Source of the DNA: Bacteroidales bacterium
GTDB lineage: Bacteria > Bacteroidota > Bacteroidia > Bacteroidales > JAADGE01
NCBI GenBank assembly: GCA_029934265.1
Contig: JAOZMN010000175.1
Coordinates: 1 to 6,388, forward strand
Length of the DNA: 6,388 nucleotides
Direction: 5' to 3'
Shown here: positions 1-6,236 of the stretch, piece after piece
Layout: every line of letters begins with the position of its first letter
Position numbering within the stretch: position 1 is the first letter of the stretch
Program-made: the position numbers and the translations under genes
The notes under the pieces: generated by a model
Told to the model about the DNA's origin: nothing
Databases searched by the model: none
What the model saw: the letters and a program-made list of their open reading frames with translations, nothing else

Positions 1-13
1 AAAATAGTTGGTA

Positions 14-346
14 ATGAAGGGACGAAAAACAATAATACAGCCGGAAGTTTTTATCGAAGCAGAAAAAATATACAATTATATAAAAAATAATTCTCCGAAA
101 AACGCAGATAAATTTAAGTCGGAATTATTAAAACAGATTAACACAGTTGAAATCTCTCCAACTGCTAATCCTCAAGAAAATTCACTAAACGGAAAACGAA
201 TTTTATACAGATTTACGCTTGTTATGAAAAGTTGGAAATTAATTTTTAAAGTAACCGATAAATTATTAATTTTTGTAGGTATTATTCACACGAAACGACA
301 AATTAATGAAATTCAAAAACTGCGAACAAATAAATATAATATTTAA
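14..346 (+). CDS. RelE/ParE-family toxin (type II toxin-antitoxin system)
   Basis: This 110-residue protein has the size and layout of the RelE/ParE toxin fold. An amphipathic helical hairpin (about residues 11-45) is followed by an NP-containing linker and a beta-rich half with YRF (65-67), WKLIFKV (74-80) and a terminal strand running into HTKR (92-95). Family members either cleave ribosome-bound mRNA (RelE) or poison DNA gyrase (ParE); the sequence does not tell me which applies here. I chose ATG at 14. A TTG at 8 is in frame and would add two residues, and an in-frame TAG at 5-7 rules out any earlier start. The antitoxin normally precedes the toxin and would be off the left edge. The TAATG at 12-16 would allow a one-base stop/start overlap with it. 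The gene converges on rpmH, with a two-way terminator between them. The family assignment is fairly secure; toxicity is inferred. Confidence 0.75.
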   Translation: MKGRKTIIQPEVFIEAEKIYNYIKNNSPKNADKFKSELLKQINTVEISPTANPQENSLNGKRILYRFTLVMKSWKLIFKVTDKLLIFVGIIHTKRQINEIQKLRTNKYNI

Positions 347-360
347 CAAAATTATCAGAC

Positions 361-400
361 AACAAAAAGACCTCGAAACAAATTTCGAGGTCTTTTTGTT
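361..400. terminator. Bidirectional intrinsic terminator between the toxin gene and rpmH
   Basis: A perfect 18-bp stem pairs 361-378 with 383-400 around a four-base CAAA loop. The core GACCTCGAAA/TTTCGAGGTC is flanked by an A-run on the left and a T-run on the right, so the RNA from either strand ends in a GC-containing stem followed by U-rich sequence. It lies 14 nt after the toxin stop codon on the plus strand and about 50 nt after the rpmH stop codon on the minus strand. That position fits a shared terminator for convergent genes. Confidence 0.9.
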
Positions 401-405
401 TTAAA

Positions 406-437
406 AGCAAGTACTTCTAAAAAGAATATTACTTGCT
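406..437 (-). other. Small stem-loop in the rpmH 3' untranslated region
   Basis: AGCAAGTA at 406-413 pairs exactly with TACTTGCT at 430-437. A second short stem inside it (415-418 with 423-426) closes an AAAA loop, with small bulges between the two stems. It sits 13 nt downstream of the rpmH stop codon and just ahead of the strong terminator at 361-400. It has only a short T-rich tail on the minus strand, so it may be a weak first terminator or an mRNA-stabilising hairpin. The role is inference. Confidence 0.4.
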
Positions 438-450
438 CAAAACCAAGCAA

Positions 451-606
451 TTATTTATGTTTTGCTTCCGAAGAGACTGTAAGTTTTTTACGTCCTTTTG
501 CTCTTCTTCTTGCCAACACTTTACGACCGTTTACGCTTTCCATTCTTGAGCGAAAACCGTGTTTGTTTTTTCTTTTTCTTTTCGATGGTTGAAATGTCCT
601 TTTCAT
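451..606 (-). CDS. rpmH: 50S ribosomal protein L34
   Basis: I translated the minus strand by hand from ATG at 606 to TAA at 451. The 51-residue, very basic product begins MKRTFQPSKRKRKNKHGFR and continues with NGRKVLARRRAKGRKKLTVS, which is the L34 signature over its whole length. The C-terminal tail SSEAKHK extends slightly past the usual end. L34 is a late-assembling protein of the large ribosomal subunit that sits deep in 23S rRNA. The start is preceded by an A/T-rich leader with no Shine-Dalgarno, as in other Bacteroidota ribosomal genes. The gene has its own promoter about 45 nt upstream (650-680), and its transcript ends at the hairpin at 361-400. It is not followed by rnpA, its usual partner in many bacteria. 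Confidence 0.97.
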   Translation of the reverse strand: MKRTFQPSKRKRKNKHGFRSRMESVNGRKVLARRRAKGRKKLTVSSEAKHK

Positions 607-649
607 TATTTCTATATTTTAACTTGTTATTCTTTAAATTTTGAGTGTG

Positions 650-680
650 CAAAGTTAAATTATTTATTTATACCGGCAAA
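650..680 (-). promoter_or_regulatory. Bacteroidota-type promoter for rpmH
   Basis: On the minus strand, TTTG (677-680) is followed by exactly 19 bases and then TAACTTTG (650-657). This matches the Bacteroidota primary-sigma consensus of a TTTG -33 element and a TAnnTTTG -7 element. Transcription should begin near 640-645, giving rpmH a leader of about 35-40 nt. The -33 element overlaps the last codons and stop codon region of rsmG, so rpmH can be transcribed independently of it. Confidence 0.78.
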
Positions 681-1297
681 TAAATTATTTTCTTTGTTTC
701 AAAAAAAGTTTCTTTAAAATAATCTTGCAATTCATAAATTTGTGGAAATTTACCGAAACCGACAAGTTCTTCGGAAAAATCACCACCTTTTAAATATATT
801 ATTCCGTTCGGAAGTGCATTTTTATCCGTTTTGCTTATCAAATGTCGAACAGAACCGACAAATTTCGGAAATGACGTAACGGCTCTACCTGTTACAAAAT
901 CAAATTTTTCTTTCAGTTCCGGACTTCTTATTTGTCGAGTTCTGACATTTTTAAGTTCTAATTTTTCTGCAATATCTTGTGTTACTTTTATTTTTTTTGC
1001 AATGGAATCTATAAGTAAAAATTTCACTTTCGGAAACATAATTGCAAGAGGAATACCCGGCAATCCCCCACCCGTCCCGACATCAACAACGGAAGTTCCG
1101 TCCTTAAAATTTATGATTTTTGAAATTGACAGAGAATGTATTATGTGATTAAATAAAAAATTGTCAATATCTTTGCGTGAAATTACATTTATTTTGGAGT
1201 TCCATTCCGCAAGCAAAGTTCCGAACAAGTTAAATTTTAATATGCTTTCAGGCGATATTTCAGGGAAATATTTTTCTATTTCGATATTATCTGTCAT
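668..1297 (-). CDS. rsmG: 16S rRNA (guanine-N7) methyltransferase RsmG (GidB)
   Basis: The 209-residue protein is full length for RsmG, a cytosolic SAM-dependent enzyme that makes the conserved m7G (G527 in E. coli numbering) in the 530 loop of 16S rRNA. The N-terminal helices carry the family's EWNSKINVISRKD stretch (31-43). SAM-binding motif I is DVGTGGGLPGIPLAI (72-86), LLIDS (94-98) follows the second strand, and FDFVTGRAV (132-140) is the conserved segment after motif III. The start is ATG at 1297, 11 nt after a TTTCATGAAA palindrome. I saw no TTTG/TAnnTTTG promoter in the 96-nt gap after the sigma gene, so read-through from upstream is likely. Loss of RsmG confers low-level streptomycin resistance in several bacteria. 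The identification is secure. Confidence 0.97.
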   Translation of the reverse strand: MTDNIEIEKYFPEISPESILKFNLFGTLLAEWNSKINVISRKDIDNFLFNHIIHSLSISKIINFKDGTSVVDVGTGGGLPGIPLAIMFPKVKFLLIDSIAKKIKVTQDIAEKLELKNVRTRQIRSPELKEKFDFVTGRAVTSFPKFVGSVRHLISKTDKNALPNGIIYLKGGDFSEELVGFGKFPQIYELQDYFKETFFETKKIIYLPV

Positions 1298-1352
1298 TTT
1301 AAGATATGTTTCATGAAAATTTTATATTTTGGCTACCTACGTAAAGTTGGAC

Positions 1353-1385
1353 AGTAAGAGCTTCACTTGGAGTGAACCTCTTACT
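1353..1385. repeat. Compound palindrome downstream of the sigma factor gene
   Basis: AGTAAGAG (1353-1360) pairs with CTCTTACT (1378-1385). After a single C-C mismatch, TTCACT (1362-1367) pairs with AGTGAA (1371-1376) around a TGG loop, giving 14 base pairs in all. It lies 8 nt after the sigma gene stop codon. On the minus strand it is followed by GTCCAACTTTACG with no T-run, so it does not look like a standard intrinsic terminator. It could be a dispersed REP-like or MITE-like element, or an mRNA-processing or stabilising structure between the sigma gene and rsmG. The structure is seen directly; the role is unknown. Confidence 0.6.
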
Positions 1386-1393
1386 AATACAAT

Positions 1394-2008
1394 TTAATGA
1401 GGTTTTATTCCTTCTTTATTTTTGAGTATCGTAAAAAGTAATTCTCTTGAGCGATGTATTCTTGCTTTTACGGTTCCAAGCGGGATTTCCAATTTTTCGG
1501 CTATTTCGTTATAACTTAATTCATCGTAATATCTGAGAAGTACGACCCTCCTGTAATCCGGAGGCAATTTTGAAATTATTTTTTTTAAAATATCTTCTTT
1601 TTGCTTTGTAATAAGGTGTTCTTCCGGACTCGGTGAAGCTGCTCTTACGAACATCGCCGGCGACATACCGTTTTTTATGTTATCATCGTCAATAGAAATC
1701 CCTTTTATCGTATTTCGCTTTCGGCGAAGAAAATCTATACAATTATTTGTGGCAATTCTGAAAAGCCAAGTGCTGAATGCAAATGTTTCGGAATAGCTGT
1801 TCAAACTGCTGAATGCTTTAGCAAATGCTTCGATAGTCAAGTCATCGGCATCACTTTTGTTATTTACCATTTTGAACATAGTAAAATAAAGTGCATCTTT
1901 ATAATATCCCAATAATTCGGCATAGGCTTGTCCATTACCTCGTTTCGCTTTGGAAATGAGAATATTATCACGTTTTGCCTTGTCCGAAAAATTAGTTTCT
2001 ATCTCCAT
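1394..2008 (-). CDS. RNA polymerase sigma factor, sigma-70 family, ECF (RpoE-like) type
   Basis: The 204-residue protein has the two-domain layout of ECF sigma factors. Region 2 covers about residues 18-98, with DADDLTIEAFAKAF (53-66) for core binding and FSTWLFRIATNNCIDFLRRKR (78-98) for -10 recognition. Region 4 covers about 135-192, with the helix-turn-helix SYNEIAEKLEIPLGTVKARI (165-184) for -35 recognition. A long acidic linker (about 100-134) joins them; regions 1.1 and 3 are absent. The ATG at 2008 overlaps the end of the glycosyltransferase gene by 10 nt, which implies translational coupling. No anti-sigma factor gene is adjacent: downstream comes a palindrome and then rsmG. How its activity is controlled is therefore not visible here. 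The regulon is unknown; the family call is secure. Confidence 0.93.
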   Translation of the reverse strand: MEIETNFSDKAKRDNILISKAKRGNGQAYAELLGYYKDALYFTMFKMVNNKSDADDLTIEAFAKAFSSLNSYSETFAFSTWLFRIATNNCIDFLRRKRNTIKGISIDDDNIKNGMSPAMFVRAASPSPEEHLITKQKEDILKKIISKLPPDYRRVVLLRYYDELSYNEIAEKLEIPLGTVKARIHRSRELLFTILKNKEGIKPH

Positions 2009-3144
2009 ATTATTTTTTTCTTCAATAATAAATTTGAGAAATAAACTGATATTCCGACAAATAACATAAAAATATCGAGAATCGGACTTAAAAGAAAAAT
2101 ATTTTTTTCGTTCAATATTTTTGATGTTTTACCGATAATAAGAAGTTGTATCAATAATCTTATCAGAAAAATTCCTGCAACATATTCCGGAAATTTAAAA
2201 AAAGATATTAAAATTATAAAACTTATATAAAATAATACTCTGCTTATTATTTCGGCTCCAAGCAATATTTTATGTTTAAATTTGTAGTATTTTCCTGTTG
2301 TAAGATGTCTTTTTTTTTGTCTTATAAATTTTTTATACGTTTTTCCGGGTTCCGACTCCGTTATGCTTTCCGATGAAACTTCTATTTTTGTATTTTTTCG
2401 ATTTGCATTTTTATTTACAAAAAGATCGTCGTCGCCCGAAAGTATGTGTGTATGAGTTGCAAAACCTCTGTTTTTTTTCCAAGTGGATTTTCGATATGCC
2501 AAATTTCTGCCGACTCCCATATAAGGAAAACCGGCTTTTGCGAAACTTAAATATTGCATTGTAATAAATAAGGTGTCATATCGGATTATTTTATTCAAAA
2601 AACCTTTATTTTTTTTGTAAGCACCGTATCCGAGTAGAAATTCCGTTTTTTCGCTGAAATTTCGGACTACGGAACTTATCCACCTGTCCGAAACAGGATA
2701 ACAATCGGCATCTGAAAATAAAATAATATCATTTTTTGCCGCTTTAATTCCGACAGTTTGAGCCAATTTTTTACCATGCGAAAACTTATTGTCAATCTCA
2801 ATATTGGTAACGTACAAATTGGAATATTCCTTTTGTATTTGATATAATATTCTTAATGAATTGTCCGTAGAACAATCATTAACTACAACAACTTCAAAAT
2901 TTTTATAGTTTTGATTTAAAAAATTTCTTAAATATTTCTCTAAATTTTCTTCTTCATTTTTAGCACAAATAACTACCGATACGCCTTGTTGTTCTTGTTC
3001 TTTTGTTTTATTTTTTTTCAGAAAAAAAAATCTTGAATAAAAAAACAAATAATATAATAATTGAACAAAGGTAAAAAATATAAATATCAAAAAAATAATT
3101 TCAAAAGTTGTTCGGGGTATAATGTTCTTAATAAATTCTTGCAC
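1999..3144 (-). CDS. Membrane-anchored glycosyltransferase, family 2
   Basis: The 381-residue protein would transfer sugars from nucleotide-sugar donors at the inner membrane. An N-terminal membrane segment (about 14-36) leads into a cytosolic GT-A domain. That domain has VSVVICAKNEEENL (55-68), VVVNDCSTD (86-94), the metal-binding SDAD (144-147), the probable catalytic-base motif GDDD (237-240) and RQKKRH (275-280), which sits where processive enzymes have Q/RxxRW. Two or three membrane helices follow (about 295-315, 322-338, 350-372). The layout resembles synthases of surface polysaccharides, but acceptor and product cannot be inferred. The start is GTG at 3144, since no in-frame ATG, GTG or TTG occurs between it and the upstream stop codon at 3256. 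It shares a 10-nt overlap with the sigma gene and probably a transcript. Confidence 0.88.
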   Translation of the reverse strand: MQEFIKNIIPRTTFEIIFLIFIFFTFVQLLYYLFFYSRFFFLKKNKTKEQEQQGVSVVICAKNEEENLEKYLRNFLNQNYKNFEVVVVNDCSTDNSLRILYQIQKEYSNLYVTNIEIDNKFSHGKKLAQTVGIKAAKNDIILFSDADCYPVSDRWISSVVRNFSEKTEFLLGYGAYKKNKGFLNKIIRYDTLFITMQYLSFAKAGFPYMGVGRNLAYRKSTWKKNRGFATHTHILSGDDDLFVNKNANRKNTKIEVSSESITESEPGKTYKKFIRQKKRHLTTGKYYKFKHKILLGAEIISRVLFYISFIILISFFKFPEYVAGIFLIRLLIQLLIIGKTSKILNEKNIFLLSPILDIFMLFVGISVYFSNLLLKKKIIWR

Positions 3145-3191
3145 TTGATAAATTATTGATATTTTTATTAGTAAAAAGGGTGTTTTTCGAC

Positions 3192-3281
3192 AAACAGACC
3201 ATGAAGGTTTGAAGTAAACAACTGTAAATAAAACATTTAAACTTGTTGTTTTTTGTTAAATTAAACCATCAGGGTCTGTTT
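3192..3281. repeat. 90-nt imperfect inverted repeat between pdxA and the glycosyltransferase gene; possible pdxA terminator
   Basis: A 19-mer at 3192-3210 (AAACAGACCATGAAGGTTT) recurs inverted at 3263-3281, matching at 17 of 19 positions. Inside the loop, AAACAAC (3216-3222) pairs with GTTGTTT (3245-3251), so the whole can fold into one extended hairpin. It begins 14 nt after the pdxA stop codon on the minus strand. On that strand the right arm ends GGTCTGTTTGT, with A-rich sequence before the left arm, in the style of a Bacteroidota terminator, but the stem is interrupted and long. A small miniature element is an alternative. The rest of the gap (3145-3191) holds no promoter I can recognise. 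Confidence 0.55.
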
Positions 3282-3295
3282 TACTCAGGACTTAT

Positions 3296-4327
3296 TTATA
3301 ATGGATTTGCCGTGATTTCTTTTAACATTTTTCTGTTTTTAAATACGTCGATAGTTAAAAACAATGCCTCTCTGAACGAGTCGCAAGAAGCCTTTCCTTG
3401 TCCTGCAATTTCAAATGCAGTTCCGTGTGCAGGAGATGTTCTGATAATCGGTAAACCTGCGGTATAATTGACTCCTCCGGTAAAATTCAGTGTTTTAAAA
3501 GGGATTAATCCTTGATCGTGATACATTGCCAATATTGCATCAAATTTGGTATATGAACCGGAACCGAAAAATCCGTCACTCGGATAAGGTCCTACGGCAA
3601 TAATACCTTTTTCTTTTGCTTTATTAATTGCCGGAATTATTATTTCTTCCTCTTCTTTCCCAATAAGTCCGTTGTCGCCGGAATGCGGATTTAATCCAAG
3701 AATTGCAATTTTAGGTCTTTGTATTCCGAAGTCGTTTTTAAGCGTATTGTGCAATATTTCTATCTTTTTCAATATTTTTTCTTCGGTAAGTTCTGTTGAA
3801 ATATCTTTAACAGGAATATGTCCGGTAACTACGGCGACTCTGATATTTTCTCCAATCATAAGCATCAAGACATCTTCGGTATCGAATTTTTTTGCAAGAT
3901 ATTCCGTATGTCCGGGAAAATTAAAGTCTTCGGATTGAATACTTTCTTTGTTGATAGGTGCTGTAACTATTGCATCTATTTTGCCCTCTTTCAGGTCGGC
4001 TGTTGCTTTTTCGAGTGCATCGAAAGCAGCTTTCCCTGCTGATTTTGTTGCTTTCCCAAGTTCAATTCTGACATTATCAGCACAGCAATCTATAATATTA
4101 GGTCGCTTTATATTTGCTTGCTCTACGGATTTAATTTGATTTACATTGAAATTCTGAATATCAATCGCTTTCCGATGATATGCAGCAAATTTCGGCGAAC
4201 CGTAAATTATCGGTGTACAAAGTTCGCTTATCCTATTATCCATTAATGTCTTGATTATCACTTCATAACCTATACCGTTAATGTCGCCATGTGTTATTCC
4301 TATTTTTATTTTGTTCTCGAGTTTCAT
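3296..4327 (-). CDS. pdxA: 4-hydroxythreonine-4-phosphate dehydrogenase PdxA
   Basis: The 343-residue protein is full length for PdxA, which oxidises 4-phosphohydroxy-L-threonine with NAD+. The product is used by PdxJ with deoxyxylulose 5-phosphate to make pyridoxine 5'-phosphate, so the organism probably uses the DXP-dependent vitamin B6 route. Motifs run in family order: GDINGIGYE (14-22, the Bacteroidota form of GDPAGIGPE), TAPINKE (122-128), PGHTE (138-142), GHIP (169-172), NPHSGDNG (213-220), YHDQG (269-273) and SPAHGTAFEIAG (298-309). The three metal-ligand histidines H170, H215 and H270 are all present. The start is ATG at 4327 after an A/T-rich leader without Shine-Dalgarno. A 128-nt gap separates it from pepA upstream; no clear promoter is visible there, so either a non-consensus promoter or read-through feeds it. 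Confidence 0.97.
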   Translation of the reverse strand: MKLENKIKIGITHGDINGIGYEVIIKTLMDNRISELCTPIIYGSPKFAAYHRKAIDIQNFNVNQIKSVEQANIKRPNIIDCCADNVRIELGKATKSAGKAAFDALEKATADLKEGKIDAIVTAPINKESIQSEDFNFPGHTEYLAKKFDTEDVLMLMIGENIRVAVVTGHIPVKDISTELTEEKILKKIEILHNTLKNDFGIQRPKIAILGLNPHSGDNGLIGKEEEEIIIPAINKAKEKGIIAVGPYPSDGFFGSGSYTKFDAILAMYHDQGLIPFKTLNFTGGVNYTAGLPIIRTSPAHGTAFEIAGQGKASCDSFREALFLTIDVFKNRKMLKEITANPL

Positions 4328-4455
4328 TTATATTTTAAAATTTAAAAATAAATTAAGTAGTTTTACTAAAGTTTTTCCGTATTTGTAATATTGTACTATT
4401 CTAAATATCAATAAATTATACTCTTTAATCTGCTTCATTAAATAGGTCGAAGACC

Positions 4456-5889
4456 TTAATTTGAAAATTCTTTTATGAAATTAAACAGAAGTCTGACTGC
4501 CGTTCCGCTTGCTCCTTTTGTTCTGTAATCTTTGTTTGAGTCGAGAATTGCGGGACCGGCGATGTCAAGATGTATCCAGTTGTAATCTGTGTATCTTTCC
4601 AGAAATTTACCGGCAGTTATTGCTCCGGCAACTTTCCCGCCTATATTTTTCATGTCGGCAATGTCGGATTTTATCATTTCTCCGTATTCTTCCCACATCG
4701 GAAATTCGACAATACGTTCGTAAACATTTTTTCCGCTTTCTTTTATTTTATCGAAATATTTTTTATCTGTTTTCCCCATTGCCACAATTCCGTCATCACC
4801 AATAGCATGGGCGGCCGCACCGGTAAGTGTAGCGGCATCAATTACTAATTCCGGTTTGTATTTTTTTGCATAACTCAATGCGTCTGCCAAAATTAAACGC
4901 CCTTCGGCATCAGTATTGAGAACCTCAACTGTCAATCCGCTGTGCATCTTAATTACATCGCCGGGAGCATACGAATTTGCATCGACAAGATTATCGGTAG
5001 AGGGCACTAATGTAATTACGTTAATCGGAAGTTTGGTTTTTGCGATGGAATACATTGCTCCGATAACGGAAGCGGCTCCGTGCATATCCATTTTCATTAA
5101 ATCCATAGAGCCGGCTGTGGGCTTGATACTTAAACCTCCGGCATCGAAAACTAATCCTTTCCCTACAAATACTATAGGTTTCTTATTTTTGGCATTTTTG
5201 GGTTTCCACTCCATGATATTGAAAGTGGGAGGTGTAGCACTTCCTTTGTTTACGGCAAGTATTCCGCCCATTTTAAGAGCTTGAATTTGCTTTTTGTCTA
5301 ATGTTTCAACGGAAAATCCGGATTTTTTACCGGCTTGTATTATTTCTCTCGCCAAATCAACAGAATTTAATCCGGAGAACGGTTCGTTTGCCAAATCTCT
5401 ACTCAGATATACTCCTTCAATTATGTTTTGAAGTTCGATAATATCATTTTCAATAATATCTTTAGAAATTATCGAAATTTCTTTTAATGAAGGAGTTTTT
5501 TCTTTAATATCTTCAAAATACTTGACAAATTTATAGTTTTTCAGAGCAAGTCCTTCGGCAAGTGCGAGTGCGTTTTCTGAATATCCTTCGGAACAATCTA
5601 TTTCTACTTTTTCAATTTTATTCGGATTTATTTTTGCTTGTATTTTACTTCCGGCAACCCTCGATTTTTCGATTTTTTGATATTTCTCGCCTTTTCCTTC
5701 AATAATAGAAATATATACAAATCTGTCGTATTGATTAATTTCAATAAGTTTAGATTTATTCTCGATACTTTTATTTATATATGATATTTCTTGTCCGGAT
5801 AAACCGATTTTAGAAAAATCATAATTTTTATCTGTTAAGAAAATTAAAGTATTTTCTTTATTGGCGATTGTTTTTTTTGATATTTTCAT
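4456..5889 (-). CDS. pepA: Leucyl aminopeptidase, peptidase family M17
   Basis: The 477-residue protein releases N-terminal residues, preferably leucine, from peptides as a cytosolic hexamer with two metal ions per active site. The N-terminal macro-like domain (about 1-150) is divergent, as is usual. The C-terminal catalytic domain (about 155-475) is well conserved, with GKGLVFDAGGLSIKP (243-257), MDMHGAA (267-273) and the M17 signature NTDAEGRL (325-332). The five metal ligands K244, D249, D268, D327 and E329 are present, as are catalytic K256 and R331. The start is ATG at 5889. It lies 44 nt after the nucleotidyltransferase stop codon, in an A/T-only stretch with no clear promoter, so co-transcription with that gene is possible. 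The function is housekeeping peptide turnover; DNA binding, as known for E. coli PepA, cannot be assumed. Confidence 0.96.
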   Translation of the reverse strand: MKISKKTIANKENTLIFLTDKNYDFSKIGLSGQEISYINKSIENKSKLIEINQYDRFVYISIIEGKGEKYQKIEKSRVAGSKIQAKINPNKIEKVEIDCSEGYSENALALAEGLALKNYKFVKYFEDIKEKTPSLKEISIISKDIIENDIIELQNIIEGVYLSRDLANEPFSGLNSVDLAREIIQAGKKSGFSVETLDKKQIQALKMGGILAVNKGSATPPTFNIMEWKPKNAKNKKPIVFVGKGLVFDAGGLSIKPTAGSMDLMKMDMHGAASVIGAMYSIAKTKLPINVITLVPSTDNLVDANSYAPGDVIKMHSGLTVEVLNTDAEGRLILADALSYAKKYKPELVIDAATLTGAAAHAIGDDGIVAMGKTDKKYFDKIKESGKNVYERIVEFPMWEEYGEMIKSDIADMKNIGGKVAGAITAGKFLERYTDYNWIHLDIAGPAILDSNKDYRTKGASGTAVRLLFNFIKEFSN

Positions 5890-5933
5890 AGTATTATGTT
5901 TTTATGTTAAATTTAAAAAAAATTACAATATTT

Positions 5934-6236
5934 TTACTTTTTTTTGTAAAAGACTATGCCGTTTAATTTAATATGTTTTATTAAATCCGGATTTTCTATT
6001 TTATGAAATACGGATAAGTCTATTTTATACGGTAAAAGCAAGTCATCAAGTTCATTTTCAATTTTCAAAAGAGTACTTAAATCTAATTCGGAACCTATTA
6101 ATGTAAGGTCTATATCGGAGCCGTTTTTATAACTTGATTTTGCACGAGAACCATACAATAACACTTTAAGAATCTTGCTGTTTTTTTTAAATACAGACTG
6201 AATTGAATTAATATGTACATCTTTTAATCCGAACAT
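5934..6236 (-). CDS. Minimal nucleotidyltransferase (MNT/MntA-like), possible antitoxin
   Basis: The 100-residue protein is a stand-alone DNA polymerase beta-fold nucleotidyltransferase. The motif GS-x10-DxD is exact: G29-S30, ten residues, then D41 and D43 within GSDIDLTLIG (39-48). KIDLSVF (71-77) supplies the third carboxylate, D73. In characterised MntA-HepT pairs such a protein adds AMP to a HEPN ribonuclease and neutralises it; other family members are orphans of unknown role. The ATG at 6236 shares its A with the TAA of the upstream reading frame (TAATG), which suggests a coupled two-gene unit, but that frame has no recognisable HEPN features in the visible part. The lysine-rich C-terminus (YKKK) is followed after 44 nt by pepA. 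The enzyme fold is secure; the antitoxin role is inference. Confidence 0.85.
   Translation of the reverse strand: MFGLKDVHINSIQSVFKKNSKILKVLLYGSRAKSSYKNGSDIDLTLIGSELDLSTLLKIENELDDLLLPYKIDLSVFHKIENPDLIKHIKLNGIVFYKKK

Noticed and set aside
831..1148. 105-codon plus-strand open frame antisense to rsmG
   Set aside because: It is opposite the conserved SAM-binding region of rsmG and has no independent coding evidence.
1309..1318. TTTCATGAAA palindrome just upstream of the rsmG start codon
   Set aside because: A 10-bp palindrome of A/T-rich sequence is expected by chance, and no repeat of it or adjacent promoter supports an operator.
2676..2684. TTATCCACC, one base from the DnaA box TTATCCACA
   Set aside because: It is a single site inside the glycosyltransferase coding sequence with no cluster of further boxes or A/T-rich unwinding element around it.
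3145..3191. Weak promoter-like TTTG with TAATAAAA upstream of the glycosyltransferase gene
   Set aside because: The -7 candidate matches only the TA of the consensus and lacks TTTG, so it is not distinguishable from background.
4328..4455. Possible pdxA promoter in the pepA-pdxA gap
   Set aside because: I found TTG and TAATTTAT-like strings but no TTTG/TAnnTTTG pair at the right spacing, so nothing is called in this 128-nt A/T-rich gap.
4444..4456. AGGTC-GAA-GACCT hairpin at the pepA stop codon
   Set aside because: The stem is only 5 bp, overlaps the stop codon and lacks a T-run on the minus strand, so I do not call it a terminator.
4916..5284. 122-codon plus-strand open frame antisense to pepA
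   Set aside because: It lies wholly within the conserved catalytic domain of pepA and its translation has no recognisable domain; it is a shadow frame.
5918..5940. A/T-only dyad with T-run near the nucleotidyltransferase stop codon
   Set aside because: Runs of A and T in this composition pair by chance, and there is no GC base pair to stabilise the stem.
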